Position numbers and translations under genes: made by a program | Notes under the pieces: model-generated | Seen by the model: the letters and a program-made list of their open reading frames with translations, nothing else | The model's database searches: none | What the model was told of the DNA's origin: nothing | In this document: piece by piece, positions 37,801-49,172 of the stretch | Layout: every line of letters begins with the position of its first letter | Numbering within the stretch: position 1 is the stretch's first letter | From: Floccularia luteovirens | Taxonomy: Eukaryota > Basidiomycota > Agaricomycetes > Agaricales > Squamanitaceae | Length of the DNA: 64,000 nt | Assembly (NCBI GenBank): GCA_009739215.1 | Contig: VSJF01000006.1 | Span: forward strand, 434,001 to 498,000 | Direction: 5' to 3'

Positions 37801-38098
37801 CGGTACTAAAGAAACAATGATTACTCGGCTGAACTTTCGTCTCCAATGCGGTTATATTGTGGCTTATTTGCCAATCTTGTCAGGTGTAAATAATATCAAA
37901 TTATATACGCTTCTTCCACACGTGCACCGCGCACTTTAAAGCTTAAGCGCTTAAACTTAAATAAAACATTGTACAAATACCTGTATCCATTCGTATGTAG
38001 AGAATATATAGTTATCACGCCGAACAAGACAATATTAAAAATATCACAGCGATAGAAAAACAGATATACACCAAGAATAACACAGCAGAATTTACTTC

Positions 38099-41000
38099 CT
38101 ATGATGAAGGAATCGAAACTGCTGGAGATTCTCGTGCAATATTAACAGTAGCATCTGGGTTCTTGTCTTCAAGAGACATAGACGCTACTTGACCAATTAA
38201 AATGGCGTTAGCCACAGCGTCACCTCTGGCCTTCTCTTTTTCCCGATCACCCGCTTTGTTATTCCCACTCGTGTTCACGCCAGGAGGGCGTCGCACAACT
38301 TTGGGGTTATACAACTCGGCTGACTAGTAAAAATTGAACATTTCATGGATGCATCAAAAATAATTTAGCAATTTGAACTAACCTTTGGAGGCGGACGTTC
38401 AAACCCACGATCAGAATCTTCAAGCCGGATATTTGGATCTTGGTGGTCCATAGGATCTCCGGGGAATGGTGGGTGTCCTAAGCTTGGTGAGAGAATAGAA
38501 CGTGATGTTTGATTTCCCCAAGCCCCAGTTGTGACGGGCGTCACGCGTTTTTCTGGGGTTGTTGCTAATGAAGTTAGAGGTGGAAAGTCTGTTGACTGCA
38601 ACGAAACTGGTGATGTCTGTAAAAGTTGTTGTCGTGAAACATTTGAGTGTGGTAGCCCACTTCCATTTAATGACCTGGGTGGCGAGATTGGTGACATTGT
38701 GCGTGAGTTAGATAGTGAGTGATCGTGATGACGACCAGCCAGTGTTGGTTGTGGTTTTAATCCAACTGCCCAATCTGGTCTGGCAGGGAGAGGATGTTGA
38801 GAGGATGACGTTGTTGAGGTGTAAGTACGTCGAGAAGAGGACGATGTTGACGATGACTGCAGAGAAATATACCATACATAAGACTATCCAGGGCCATGAA
38901 ATATGATACTTACAGCGTTTGAGGACGCTTCATCACAATTTGAAGAGCGGTTATTACGGGACGTCACAATGTCGCTATTTTGTCTTCGAGCAGAACTCAA
39001 ACGTGGACCAACGGTTTCACCGGTATTAGAAGCAGGGTATCCACCATTTGACACGCCAGGACCGTAACTCCATGTAGAACGGGTCTGTGGGGGCATAACA
39101 GGACCTTGTCGAGACTTGTGAATACCATTAGTCCCATTTGTAACCCCAGGACCTATATTATTTCTTGCAGCATTGCCAGTATTGTTGACAGGAATAACTC
39201 CATTTCCTAAACCAGGCCTACCACCCATATTACTCATGTGACCATTTCCCATGACGGGACCTGCCATCTTATTGTTCATTTGCCTCGGCATGTCATATAG
39301 GTGCGGAGCACCAATATGTTGCGCAGAAGGCGGTTGTATGTGTGGAGGTTGGGGAGGATAATAATTGACTGGATAGCCATAATTGTGGTTGGGAGGCATA
39401 TATGGCGGATGGTATTGAGGAGATTGGGGTCCTGGGTGATGATTTTGATGAGGTTGTTGATGCTGAGGCGGTAAAGGGTGTTGAACTTGGGGAGGGGATT
39501 GCAGAGGGGGATGAGATGACCACACATAAGGATTATTATACCCCATATGTGCAGGATATGGTTCAGCTCCCGGGGCATCAGGGGCATTTTGCTGTGGATG
39601 TTGTGGGTGTTGCGGATGTTGCGGATGTTGTGGATGCAGCGGTGGTGGGTGATATGGACCATATGATGGTGCAAAGAAAGGGTAAGGAGCCATAAACGAG
39701 GGATTTGGTGGTTGATTGTGAGGGGTGTATCCATATGGGTATTGTGATGGATGTGATGGATGTGATGGATGATACCCATTTTGCTGATTGGGATGCATAG
39801 ATGGATCATACAATTGGGCAGGCGGTGGGGGTTCATATAATGTTGCAAAAGTGAATGATGGAGAAGGTGCTCGTGAGTTGCATGAACTACTGGAGTCATT
39901 ATTGCCTTGGAACGAAACTGGATTAGAACGGAGTGGCCATGCAGACGACGAGGGCGCATTTCCAACGCGCTTCACATCTTTCCTCTCGCGTGAATTATTC
40001 CCAGAAGGGCCAGACCATTCACTTTCCGTTGCAGGAGAACTTCTAGTCTCGTCGATGTCGCCATTGCTAGCTCCACCACTTATTGATGCCGAACCAGAGG
40101 CTAGGCTCAATGATGACGAGCTAGCGCTCATGTCCTTGTCTTTTTCTTTGTCAAAATCCATGAAAATTCGGGACCGAGCCTCATTGTATGCCGCTTCTCT
40201 CTCTTCTATAGTCATCCGCTTCTTGGTGCTCCCACCTGTCGCATTACTCCGACCTCCTAGACTGCCCGACTCCGATGGCTCTATATCTGATAAATCGCCA
40301 TCTTCACCAGTTACTGAACCGGCTTGGGATTGAGGCTTTGTTCTGCGGTCTGGGGCTGATCGACGCATGATTTTGAAGGCCGGTTGTGTGGTTGCTTCAG
40401 CAGGTATAAGCTCGCATATTCTACGAGTAGGACTAGAAGAGATCTGTTAGTATATGTCCCAAATATACAGACTAGTTGAACATACATCCGACTTTCGGCG
40501 TTGGGAAGGACTATAATTCCTTTTGTTATAACGTCATTTTCTGGGGAGAGTTTATAGTATGCTGAGCAACGATGGACCAATAGACGTTGGTACGACGTTA
40601 ACGGCGTTAATTCGATGCGTGTTCTATAATCAGTAATAAAATGTCAGAATCATCTAGAGCGTTATATGGTGACAAGATGGCCGACGACCAGCGCCTAAAC
40701 ACGATTGTACCCACCGTCGCTCGTTAATGAGATTTTCCATTAGCTCCCCCAATTTCAGCACATATATCCTGTCCTTGCTCCTCAGAGCCTCGAGTATCTG
40801 AGGGTCTACATCTGGGTTTTGGGCGATGTCGTTAGAGGTAGAACTTTCGGGTTCTGGACTGTTGGCGTCTGACACAGAGGTTGGACGCTGGTATTGTATT
40901 GTATTATTCTGGGGTGTGAATGAGTCTAGCGATGATGTGGTTGAAGTGAGAGTGCCAATATTGGAGCTGGAAGCTCCTCCTTGAATTCTTGGATTGGGAT

Positions 41001-41173
41001 GCATGTCGGATACTGACGACGTGGGTGAGGATAAACGCGGATGCAAAGCAAGAGATTGGAGAGAAACAGGTTGCTCTAAGGAAGAAAAGAGTAGAAAAAG
41101 AAAAAAGAGGGGCGATAGAAGGTGAGCTCGAGAACGGAAAGGGAGTACTGAGTGGAAGCTTACCAAGAGGCAT
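38099..41173 (-). CDS. R3H-SUZ domain RNA-binding protein
   Basis: Probable single-strand RNA/DNA-binding protein of the encore/Rbs1 type. Exon 1 is MPL plus one base, then a GTAAGC...CTTAG intron joins EQPVSLQSLALHPRLSSPTS in frame. The N-terminus is Ser/Thr-rich, then DPQILEALRSKDRIYVLKLG leads into the R3H domain (LTPLTSYQRLLVHRCSAYYK, with the Arg and His of the R-x3-H signature). SPENDVITKGIIVLPNAESR follows. The SUZ domain is RRMTIEEREAAYNEARSRI-like (KKRMTIEEREAAYNEARSRI) followed by FMDFDKEK. The rest is a long His/Pro/Gln/Asn-rich tail, including HPQ and HPS repeats at 39591-39635 and 39743-39769. It ends NIARESPAVSIPSS. The tail is likely disordered and may drive condensation; that is inference. 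Confidence 0.88.
39591..39635 (-). repeat. Coding 9-bp minisatellite (HPQ repeats)
   Basis: Five imperfect copies of a 9-mer (gttgcggat and variants) encode repeated His-Pro-Gln in the R3H-SUZ protein. A related 9-mer, tgtgatgga in three exact copies at 39743-39769, encodes His-Pro-Ser repeats. Confidence 0.85.
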
Positions 41174-41504
41174 TGCAGATAGATACAAGATGAAATCTAA
41201 GGATTGTTGTGTTAAAGAGGTAAAGGAAGATGATACAGCGATGTAAGAAGAGAGGGGTTGGTTGGGCACAGACTGTCAAGGCATCAGGTCTGAGGGGAAC
41301 AAGGAGAAAAAGTGATGACCATGGCTCAATGATGGATTCACAGCGTGGGTATTTTCTGTCAATTCCCTGTATCTTTTCATTCTCCGTACTACTAGTAACT
41401 GTCTACTACACTCTCAGTGAGACGGCCCTACACTACTACTAGGGTTAATAACCTGGTAAATATTGAACCCAAGGCTGTGTATGTCCCGGTTAAATATGCT
41501 ATAG

Positions 41505-43379
41505 TTACAAGAACAACGCTTGGACCCACCAGAAAACAAAAATCAACACCCCATATATCATCAGCCCGAGTGCTGCTGCATTGAGGCCCCGACTGCTTCC
41601 ATCATTGCGTGTAAGCTGTCAACTACTCGTTAGCACCTGTCCTGTGTATTATTAATATGAAATCACATACCTTCCAATAAAATAGGCCGGGTAAAATGAA
41701 TGAAATGGTCGTGGAGCCGGTTGACCCAACAAACGACAATACTACTCAGTGTCAGCTAGAGCTCCAAGTCCTAGGATTTCTAACTCACCCATTTGCAGAT
41801 CATCAACAAAGTAAGCGATCGAAAAGCCTAAAGCTACAATCACTGTGGTTACAATAGAGTGCTTTAAAGGCGTCATATCCGAATGGCCATGTCCGTCCTC
41901 ATCAAACGTATCTCCGTCTTCTTCGCTTTCTGCATCTGCAATAGGCTTTGCAAGTGGCGTAACACTTTCTGGATGGAATACTTTATCTACTACAGTTCCT
42001 GCATGGATGCACTTGCAATGGATACGAAAACATAACCAGGATAACAATAGCAAGTTGACCAACGGCAATAAACAACGATGTCGACGGGTACATTGCGATT
42101 ATATTTGCACCAACCTAAAATAAGGAAGGGTCAGTATTTATCAAGCCTATCAGGTTGAGTGTACTACAAACCGTCGATCCAAACGTAAGATACCCGAACA
42201 CAGCAATCACTTCATATGTAAGTGTTGCAGACCCAATGGAACCACCAATAATTATATTCATTCGCTTCTGCGAATTGTCTTGGACTTCATTAAATAGAGG
42301 GAATAGCTGTCATACAAGTTTATTCATAGCCATAATTTTGAAAAGGTACAACATACATTTTGAGCGCAGGTAAAAGCAAAAACTTGGACGGGAAAGGTAG
42401 TGATAAATTTCGGCGTGAGCTTGATCAAATGAATTTCTCCAGGTGTAGGCATGTTCTTAAGCGGCCAAAAGTAACACGTAATCACAATTATGATCAAGTA
42501 CACTGTATGACACTGAGTAAAGAAAGGTTTCGCCGAAGAAACAACAAAGACTCACCAACAGAAAATAGAGCAACATAACTGGTATGCCGGAGACTGTCTA
42601 GTTTGCGAAGGAACGAAAGTGGAGCGAGTATCAATAGAAATATTATGAGCCAATTGGAGTCGCTGAGAGCCCACGCGGGAGGGTTGGTGGAAGGAGACGT
42701 AAGGTCATGATATAGTGATGCCACCACGTTGGGCATAAGACCTTTAATAATTATGAGATAGCTAGGTTCAACAAGTTGTGATTAATATCGCACAAGCCCA
42801 TTCAATCTATGAATAGCCTCGTCTTCGTTCCGTTAAAAATTATCACCGGATCTTACCTGATAGACACCCCGAAACATTTAATTGCGATTGCAGCGTCAAA
42901 AAATACTGCTGCTTTGGGAAATGTAAGTTGAGCCACAGAATGAAAAGACGCCCGTCGGTGCTCAGTCTTGGTTGCACAAAGAGACAACAAATAGAGTCCG
43001 AATGCAGCGACAGAACCGGAGAAAACACAGGTAATTACACCAGGAAGTATCCCGGCTGAAGCCATCGCCTGAGGTAAAATATTAGACACATCTCAGAAAG
43101 GAATACAACACAAAACAAACCAAAGGGAACGTAAGCATTCCTGTGGAAATCGGCCGAAATTAGAGTGAGGTCTGAATATATGCTGTGCTACTCACCGCTG
43201 CCAATAATTGTATTAGCAAGGTTGCTAATACAACTAACGATGGTAGCATGACCATCATGCTTGCCATGAATGCTCTTGATTGTGGAATCTCTATCTCCTC
43301 CCAACAACGCACTAGTTTCCGAATGACCAGATATCGAAGGCTCCACACCCTCCGATGCAACACCGTAAGTTTGTACCAT
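41505..43379 (-). CDS. Vacuolar amino-acid transporter, Avt5/6/7-type (AAAP family)
   Basis: Proton-coupled amino-acid transporter of the SLC38-like fungal AVT group, which exports amino acids from the vacuole. The start is set at MVQTYGVASEGVEPSISGHS. The frame stays open upstream without an ATG, so an additional short 5' exon is possible. A dileucine-like hydrophilic N-terminus (SETSALLGGDRD) precedes helix 1, ISNLANTIIGSGMLTFPLAM, the AAAP signature. About eleven hydrophobic segments follow, including GVITCVFSGSVAAFGLYLLS, CFGVSISYLIIIKGLMP, NWLIIFLLILAPLSFLRKLD, TFPVQVFAFTCAQNLFPLFN, and SIGSATLTYEVIAVFGYLTF. An acidic cytosolic loop (DAESEEDGDTFDEDGHGHSD) lies before the last helices, as in Avt6-like proteins. 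It ends FVFWWVQALFL. Confidence 0.88.
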
Positions 43380-44001
43380 TTCTAATAGTTCTCCGTCTTC
43401 AGATGAGCGAGAGGAATTAGTGTCTATATGTGAGTTCTTTGTATGCCAGTCAAGTCTAGAGAGGTGATGTGACAAAGAGGGCAGAAAACGAGCCAGTGAG
43501 AGTATCAGGAAGATGAAAGTGGACGCCCAAATCGGAGCCCAGATTCACAGTACAAAGTGGGGTTGGTATTTGTGTGATCCAGCGTGGTCATCCAACAGAG
43601 TGTAGCCCAGTATAGACCACAAGCTCGGCGTATGGCGAGAAGTGAAGGAGTATTTTTGTGTGTGTGTGGGCTCGTATTGCTTTTGGCAATGGCTAGTTCC
43701 GTGTCCCTTAACATACATCACGTGTTACACACAGATGGCACATGTTAGACTCGGCTATTTAAAGCAATGAGATATGTTTCAATCTTTGTGAATTTGTGGG
43801 GATATGTATGAAATGCATCGCAAAACTGGCAAAAACGATAACCCCATGAGATAATTAGATTGTGCCTTTGTCGACTTTTCCGCAATTACTTCAGAAACAA
43901 AGCAACTTTCAAACTCATACTCAAGAAGGTTCCAGTCTTCGACTTCTACAACAGATCATTCTCACACTCACATTTCACATATACTGACAGTGCTTACTGG
44001 A
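43380..44001. promoter_or_regulatory. Divergent promoter region of the transporter and viperin-like gene 1
   Basis: About 620 bases between two divergent starts. It contains a CACGTG E-box at 43719-43724 (ATCACGTGTTAC), a TATTTAAA stretch at about 43756-43763, and a CT/CA-rich leader directly before the viperin-like ATG. The half near 43380 may include untranslated exons of the transporter. Which signals serve which gene is not determinable here. Confidence 0.35.
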
Positions 44002-45165
44002 ATGGATTGGCTAAAATCAACGGCTGTATCTTTGTACCCTCTTTCTAAAGAAGAGGTCAAGCCAGTTTCTGTCAACTATTTCCCGCACAGGTCAGTTTCC
44101 TTCCTGTCAGAATTCCTAGAGCTCAGATGAAGTGATTTAGACAATGCAATTACGAGTGCAAATTCTGTTTTCATACAACCAAAAACCTAACAATCCTGCC
44201 GATTGAGGAAGCAAACGGGGCATGCGCTTATTAGCCGATGCAGGAATGAAAAAAATGAATATAAGCGGGGGAGAACCTTTTTTGAAGCCTGATTTCATTG
44301 GAGAAATATTTCGATATTGCAAGGAGGAACTCCACCTGGAATCATGCTCAGTCGTTAATAATGGCTCTAAGGTTACGGAGAAGTGGCTAAGCAAGTATGG
44401 AAAGTATCTTGATGTGATGGCCATTTCTTGCGATAGCTTCGATCCAGAAGTGAATACGCGTATTGGTAGAGCCGAGAAGGGGAAGATAAGCACGCATATT
44501 CCCACCGTATTCGAGGTTGCCAGGATGTGCAGAAGTTATGGAGTCAGAGTCAAAATAAACTCTGTCATTAATGTGCCGGTGATTCAGTGCAGCACCCGAG
44601 ATATCAATCATACTTACCTTTGGATGATAACTAGGTATAATTGGGAGGAAGATATGAATGCAAGTATTGAAGAGCTTGCACCATTTCGCTGGAAGGTCTG
44701 TTAATTGATACATACTTGAGGATTGGATTCTCAAGGACCCTTACATGTACAGGTTTTCCAAGTACTTCTCCTGGATGGAGAAAATACTGGAGAATCATCT
44801 GGTTCTATTCGGGATGCTCGACACCTCGTTATTTCCGATGCTCAATTTCAGGCTTTCCTAGACAGGCATAAGGATCAAAAGTCTCTTATACCTGAGAACA
44901 ATGAGGATATGAAGGATTCTTATCTGCTTCTTGATGAAGAAATGAGGTACTATCGGATGCATTTCTAGCTCTGTCTGTGTTCTGACACTACGTCAGGTTT
45001 TTGAACAGCCAGAGCGGAGGTAAAGTGCCTGGACGATCCCTCCTCAAAGTTGGAGTACAAGAGGCTTTGAGAGATGCAGGCTTTGATAACGACACCTTTT
45101 TAATACGTGGAGGGATTTTTGAATGGGGTCGAGAAGTTCAGGGGCAAGAATCTTTGGAATGGTGA
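44002..45165 (+). pseudogene. RSAD2-like: Viperin-like radical-SAM gene, copy 1, frame disrupted
   Basis: Viperin converts CTP to the chain terminator ddhCTP. Exon 1 (44002-44090) reads MDWLKSTAVSLYPLSKEEVK then PVSVNYFPHR. After a 50-nt intron comes [20 protein letters not shown] with the CxxxCxxC 4Fe-4S ligands. At 44211-44220 (gcaaacgggg) the frame slips: the reading must drop one base to continue [20 protein letters not shown], the SAM-binding GGE motif. Then LDVMAISCDSFDPEVNTRIG, GVRVKINSVIN, YNWEEDMNASIEELAPFRWK, VFQVLLLDGENTGES, and DMKDSYLLLDEEMRFLN follow. The C-terminus LLKVGVQEALRDAGFDNDTF then IRGGIFEW ends in LEW, the conserved terminal Trp. The intron near 44573-44634 also fails to keep frame. 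There is no animal-type N-terminal amphipathic helix. Either a decaying gene or an assembly error in A/G runs. Confidence 0.88.
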
Positions 45166-45463
45166 TGATCAACTCGCGAAATCGAAATCTAAACTTAGGT
45201 GACGGTGTTGATCATGAGCTCACATTTCTTGGAAGTCTAGTACATACCTCAGCAGGCTGTCTTTGTACATAGTTCATGGTGGCTAAATAAGTAGGTGATT
45301 ATCAGGCTCTTCACGCTTTATAAATAAGCGACGCCTACACATGTCAACAACGCGCAAATAAAAATTCGCAGAGCCGCTTCAGGTCTCTTTAGGTATACGT
45401 GATTGCATACAGAAAATAAGTACCCAGCAAATTTCATTGACTGGCTGAAGACCTTGATATCCA

Positions 45464-46838
45464 ATGCACCATTTAAGGGTTCTGAGCAGGTCTCCAACTC
45501 TGTTGTACTCAAATAATTTTGGTCCCCGTTTCCGCATTGTCTGGAGATTATCGACGCGACAAGTTCATTGCACCTCATACCCTCCAGAGCCGCTGAAACT
45601 ACCAGACGGTTACCACAGTCTCTTACCACTCGTTCATTCAACCAGCAACCTCGTTTTATCCCATAGTCAAGATGGCTGCCTAGCACACACCAGAACAGCC
45701 GACGGAGCAAGCACTAAAGAGGAGCGTGTTGTTCCGTTCCGAGTGTCTATTTCCGATAGATATGCAACAGGTTATCTGAGGCCAGAGGTTGCACAGGCTT
45801 TGATAAAGGATACGAAATGTGGTCCTAACGGTGAACCTTGGGAAATTGAGTATTCTGCTGGACAACCTGGAGTAGTGGAATCAGTATCATTTGCCAAACA
45901 CGTCAACCAAGGGGGAAAATTGGCGCGTACAATGCATATAGAACGTCTCGTCCATAGGTGGAAAGATAACGGGCTTTTCCATGACATCCTGAGAGGTATG
46001 AATTACTTCAGTTTAAACAAGCATGGATATTTTTCACAAATTTTTAAAGGATGGAGCGATGAAGCATATCCGGTCTATCACCACCTCCCACTAAATAATG
46101 CAAAAGGCTCTATGGATCCGGTTGCTTTTGCCATTGAGCGTGCAGCACTCCCATTATTCGGTTTTGCCAACTTCGGATGCCTCCTGACAGGTTTGAGAGT
46201 CGTCTCTAATCTGGTAATAAAATACTGAAATGGAACGAGTCGTATAGGTTACACCCATGATCCAAAAACCGGAAAGGTCAAGTTGTGGATTCCCCGTCGC
46301 TCCTTAACCAAACGAACGTAGGAGATCATCTAATATTCATAACGAAACTCGGCTGAAACGATTGATTCTCTATAGATGGCCCGGCATGTTAGATGTCACT
46401 GTCGGTGGTGGAATGGGCTTAGGTGACTCTGCTATGACTACAATCCTTCGCGAGTGCGCCGAAGAGGCTATGCTTGACCGTGACTACATTCAAAAGCACA
46501 TCCGACCAGTTGGAGTTCTACCTTTCCCAAATCGCTCCCCTGCTGGCTGGATTCTTCCCGGAACTTACTACTTATTTGATCTACAACTACCACACGATGG
46601 CTCAATAGCACCACACACCAACGAAGCTGATGGTGAAGTGGAAAATTTCGAGTTAATGGAACTTGAAGTCGTCCTCCAAAACTTACTTAGCGGGAAATTT
46701 AAAGCAAGCTCTGCCTTGGCTGTTGTTGATTTTCTGATTCGACATGGATACTTGACTGAAAAGACGGACTCCAATTATACTGCAGTTTGTTCCCAGTTGA
46801 GGCGAGATGTTGGATTACCGCTTCCTTGGCAGAATTAA
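45464..46838 (+). CDS. DUF4743-Nudix hydrolase (YJR142W/Tnr3-like, oxidised thiamine diphosphate type)
   Basis: Starts MHHLRVLSRSPTLLYSNNFG then PRFRIVWRLSTRQVH, an Arg-rich, acid-poor N-terminus that could be a mitochondrial presequence. The DUF4743 part has VVPFRVSISDRYATGYLRPE, MHIERLVHRWKDNGLFHDIL, and, after an intron, WSDEAYPVYHHLP. The Nudix part has GYTHDPKTGKVKLWIPRRSL, PGMLDVTVGGGMGLGDSAMT, and TILRECAEEAMLDRDYI. The Nudix box reads G-x5-D-x7-RECAEEAML, so the first catalytic-box Glu is Asp and the late Gly is Met. Close relatives hydrolyse oxidised thiamine diphosphates; the C-terminal thiamine pyrophosphokinase of Tnr3 is absent. It lies 298 bases after viperin-like gene 1 on the same strand and converges on POL32 (101 bases). 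Confidence 0.88.
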
Positions 46839-46939
46839 TATTACCACTACTCCATCCTTATCTTGCTTGTCATATTTAATAAGCTATTAATCTATAATCC
46901 AATACGATAACCCCAAACGAATATATATCCAAGCTCTTC

Positions 46940-48938
46940 TCATTTCTTCTGTTGGGGAGCAATAAAGAAATTTGCCAAGCTTCCTTGTCGTCCCTTGACT
47001 CCGCCAGGTTTTCCAGACGAGCTACCTTTAGCACCCTTCGTAGCAGTTGATTTCTTTCGTGGACCTGCAGGAGAAGCTGCATCTTCAGTTTCCGTACCCT
47101 TATTTGATGCAGCAGCTTTAGATTTGTCTCTGGTCACTGGTACGACCTCCTCTTCATCCACAGACTCATAAGATGAGTAGTCTTCCGTTGCTAATAACTA
47201 GTTAGTACAAACCACTTCTTAAAAACTAAAACAAGAAATGTACCCATGTAACCCTTTTCATCCATCTTAGTTCTAGTCTTCATGATCCGTTTCTTCTTCA
47301 ATCCATTTCGACCAACAGGAATGACTTTTTTCGGTTTGGTTTTTCTTGTCTTCACCGGTTTCTTCGGGGGGATGTCGGAAGCAGACACATCTTCATCTGG
47401 TTCTGGTTCGACAACGGCCATGTTATCGCTTTCAGCTTCCTGTGCTTCCATGGCAGGCTCTTCGGATCGCGAGACCCGCTCTACTCGATCTAATAGAGTG
47501 TTATCGAGAATTACTTTCAACTATCAATTCAGACATACCATCATCAATATCCATTAGAGCAACTGCATTCCGCACTGCATCGGAGTCTACAGCACTTGAG
47601 ATTCCAGGCTGGGCTTTTGAAATACGACGCAATGGCTTTTTGGGCAATTCGTCATCGTCAGATACAATAACGCCCTTCCGAACTCGAGAGGATGTAGCTG
47701 CAGCGGGAATAGTTTCTTCATCTTCCGTATCAGGTGTAGGGATCGTCGATTTTCTCTTCAAACCCCTCTACAAAACCATTGATAATAAGAAAGGCACATG
47801 TTATTGAATGACTAACCTTGGGTTTCTCCTCTTCACTCGCTGGGGCTGATGGAACTGCATCGGGGGGTGGTGGATTCGTGAAGAAAAGTTTCTTTGTTGC
47901 CCCCGTCTTGGGCGGTGCTTCTTCCTTTTTAACCTCTTCTTTAGGTTTTGACTTGAAAAAGTCTTTCATTCCACCAGATTTGCTCTTTTCTTTCTGTGCG
48001 TCCGGGACCATCGTACTTTTCGATTTCTGTCGCTTCAACTCAGTTGTCTCACTCGCAGGAACCACGTTAGATTTGTCCGCATCCGTAGCAGCAGATGTAT
48101 CTTTTCGCAATTTTGATGGGCCGGCGGCAGCAGGGGTGGCGGAGGTTTTGGATCCTTTGGATGAACGAGTACCTTTCATCTATCATGATATCAGGGTTAT
48201 AATACCGAAGTGTTATGAGTGAACAACAGACCTCTATACCAACACCGACTATTCTACCAACAGTCGCAGTAATTTTTGCTCCTTGTTCATCATCCACGGT
48301 CCGTACAATATCTGTAGGTGCACAAAGCAGACCAGCGTCCTAAGCGTGATAGTGAGTGATCTGTTCATTCTCGAAGCGACGCGACTGACGTGAATTGGAG
48401 ATGGAGAGAGACTATATACATGGATTGAACTTAATCGCACGTAATGAGACTTCGCAGCTAGGAGCAATATTAAAATAAGAGGTTGTTTTTGGTAGTAGAT
48501 AACGTACTCTCAAGATCCCTCTCATTCACCAGCGTGATTTTCGTCTGTGGCACCAACTCCCCATCATTATCACAATCCTCATTAGACGACGCGTCGTTAT
48601 CCATGTCAACGTCCTCCGAGTCCAATGATGAGGACACCTCTCCACTCAGTAGAAAAGTTGCAAAACAGGGTTGTCGAGACTTGGTCGCATGAATACGATA
48701 CGCTTCCAGCTCACTATACGTGATCAGAACGCGTTCAGAAGAATATATTGGTAAACCGACGTACTTCTTCGCAGAATTCACGTGTAGGGAGAGTGCACGA
48801 CTTAATGAACGATAAGTTACCTGTAGAAATACGTGAAATGAGCTTCTAATCACAGCCAAAACTTTGGGCAGTCCTTACAATGTTCTTCTCTATAAAGATC
48901 TGCTTTGTGAGGTAGTTAACGACTGGTTCAGATGTCAT
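46940..48938 (-). CDS. POL32: DNA polymerase delta subunit Pol32 (Cdc27/POLD3)
   Basis: Accessory subunit that tethers DNA polymerase delta to PCNA and serves in translesion and break-induced synthesis. Exon 1 is MTSEPVVNYLTKQIFIEKNI; the next gives VTYRSLSRALSLHVNSAKN, then ELEAYRIHATKSRQPCFATF and LLSGEV, the N-terminal domain that binds the B subunit. The remainder is Lys/Ser/Glu-rich and disordered: KEKSKSGGMKDFFKSKPKEE, KRKSTIPTPDTEDEETIPAA. The C-terminus is GRQGSLANFFIAPQQKK. QGSLANFF is a canonical PCNA-interacting (PIP) box. A second PIP-like block (GGMKDFFKSK) sits mid-protein. Length and layout match fungal Pol32. Confidence 0.9.
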
Positions 48939-49036
48939 GGTACGATGTTCGTGAAAGCGAATAGCAAGGAAAAAGAAACGGACAATGCTTGACAAGAAAT
49001 GTGGGCAATTACAATAATGATCAAATTAGAGTGAAC

Positions 49037-49041
49037 AAAAA
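49037..49041 (-). terminator. Pol III terminator of tRNA-Pro copy 2
   Basis: Five T on the minus strand lie five bases past the tRNA 3' end. Confidence 0.5.
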
Positions 49042-49046
49042 TAACG

Positions 49047-49128
49047 GGGCCTGACCGGGAATTGAACCCGGGACCTCCTCGATTTGGTATTACCCTAACA
49101 AGGAATCATACTACTAGACCATCAGGCC
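49047..49128 (-). tRNA. tRNA-Pro (anticodon AGG) with a 10-nt intron
   Basis: The mature part is identical base for base to the copy at 1658-1749: acceptor GGCCTGA/TCAGGCC, T arm CCGGG-TTCAATT-CCCGG, anticodon loop TTAGGG. The intron, again one base 3' of the anticodon, is only 10 nt (taataccaaa) and unrelated to the 20-nt intron of the other copy. Flanking sequences also differ. Confidence 0.95.
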
Positions 49129-49172
49129 GTAGGAGTCTATAGCCATTAGAAACATAGATACACTAGCCTAAT

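Noticed and set aside
39591..39769. Regular short direct repeats that might suggest a CRISPR array
   Set aside because: The units are contiguous 9-mers without spacers, inside a coding exon of a eukaryotic gene.
39276..39965. A 229-residue His/Met/Ile-rich open frame on the minus strand
   Set aside because: It is a shifted reading of the repetitive R3H-SUZ tail; composition follows the repeats and no family resemblance is seen.
44002..46838. Viperin plus Nudix as a defence operon
   Set aside because: Fungal genes are transcribed separately and the Nudix family acts on thiamine derivatives; kept only as a hypothesis.
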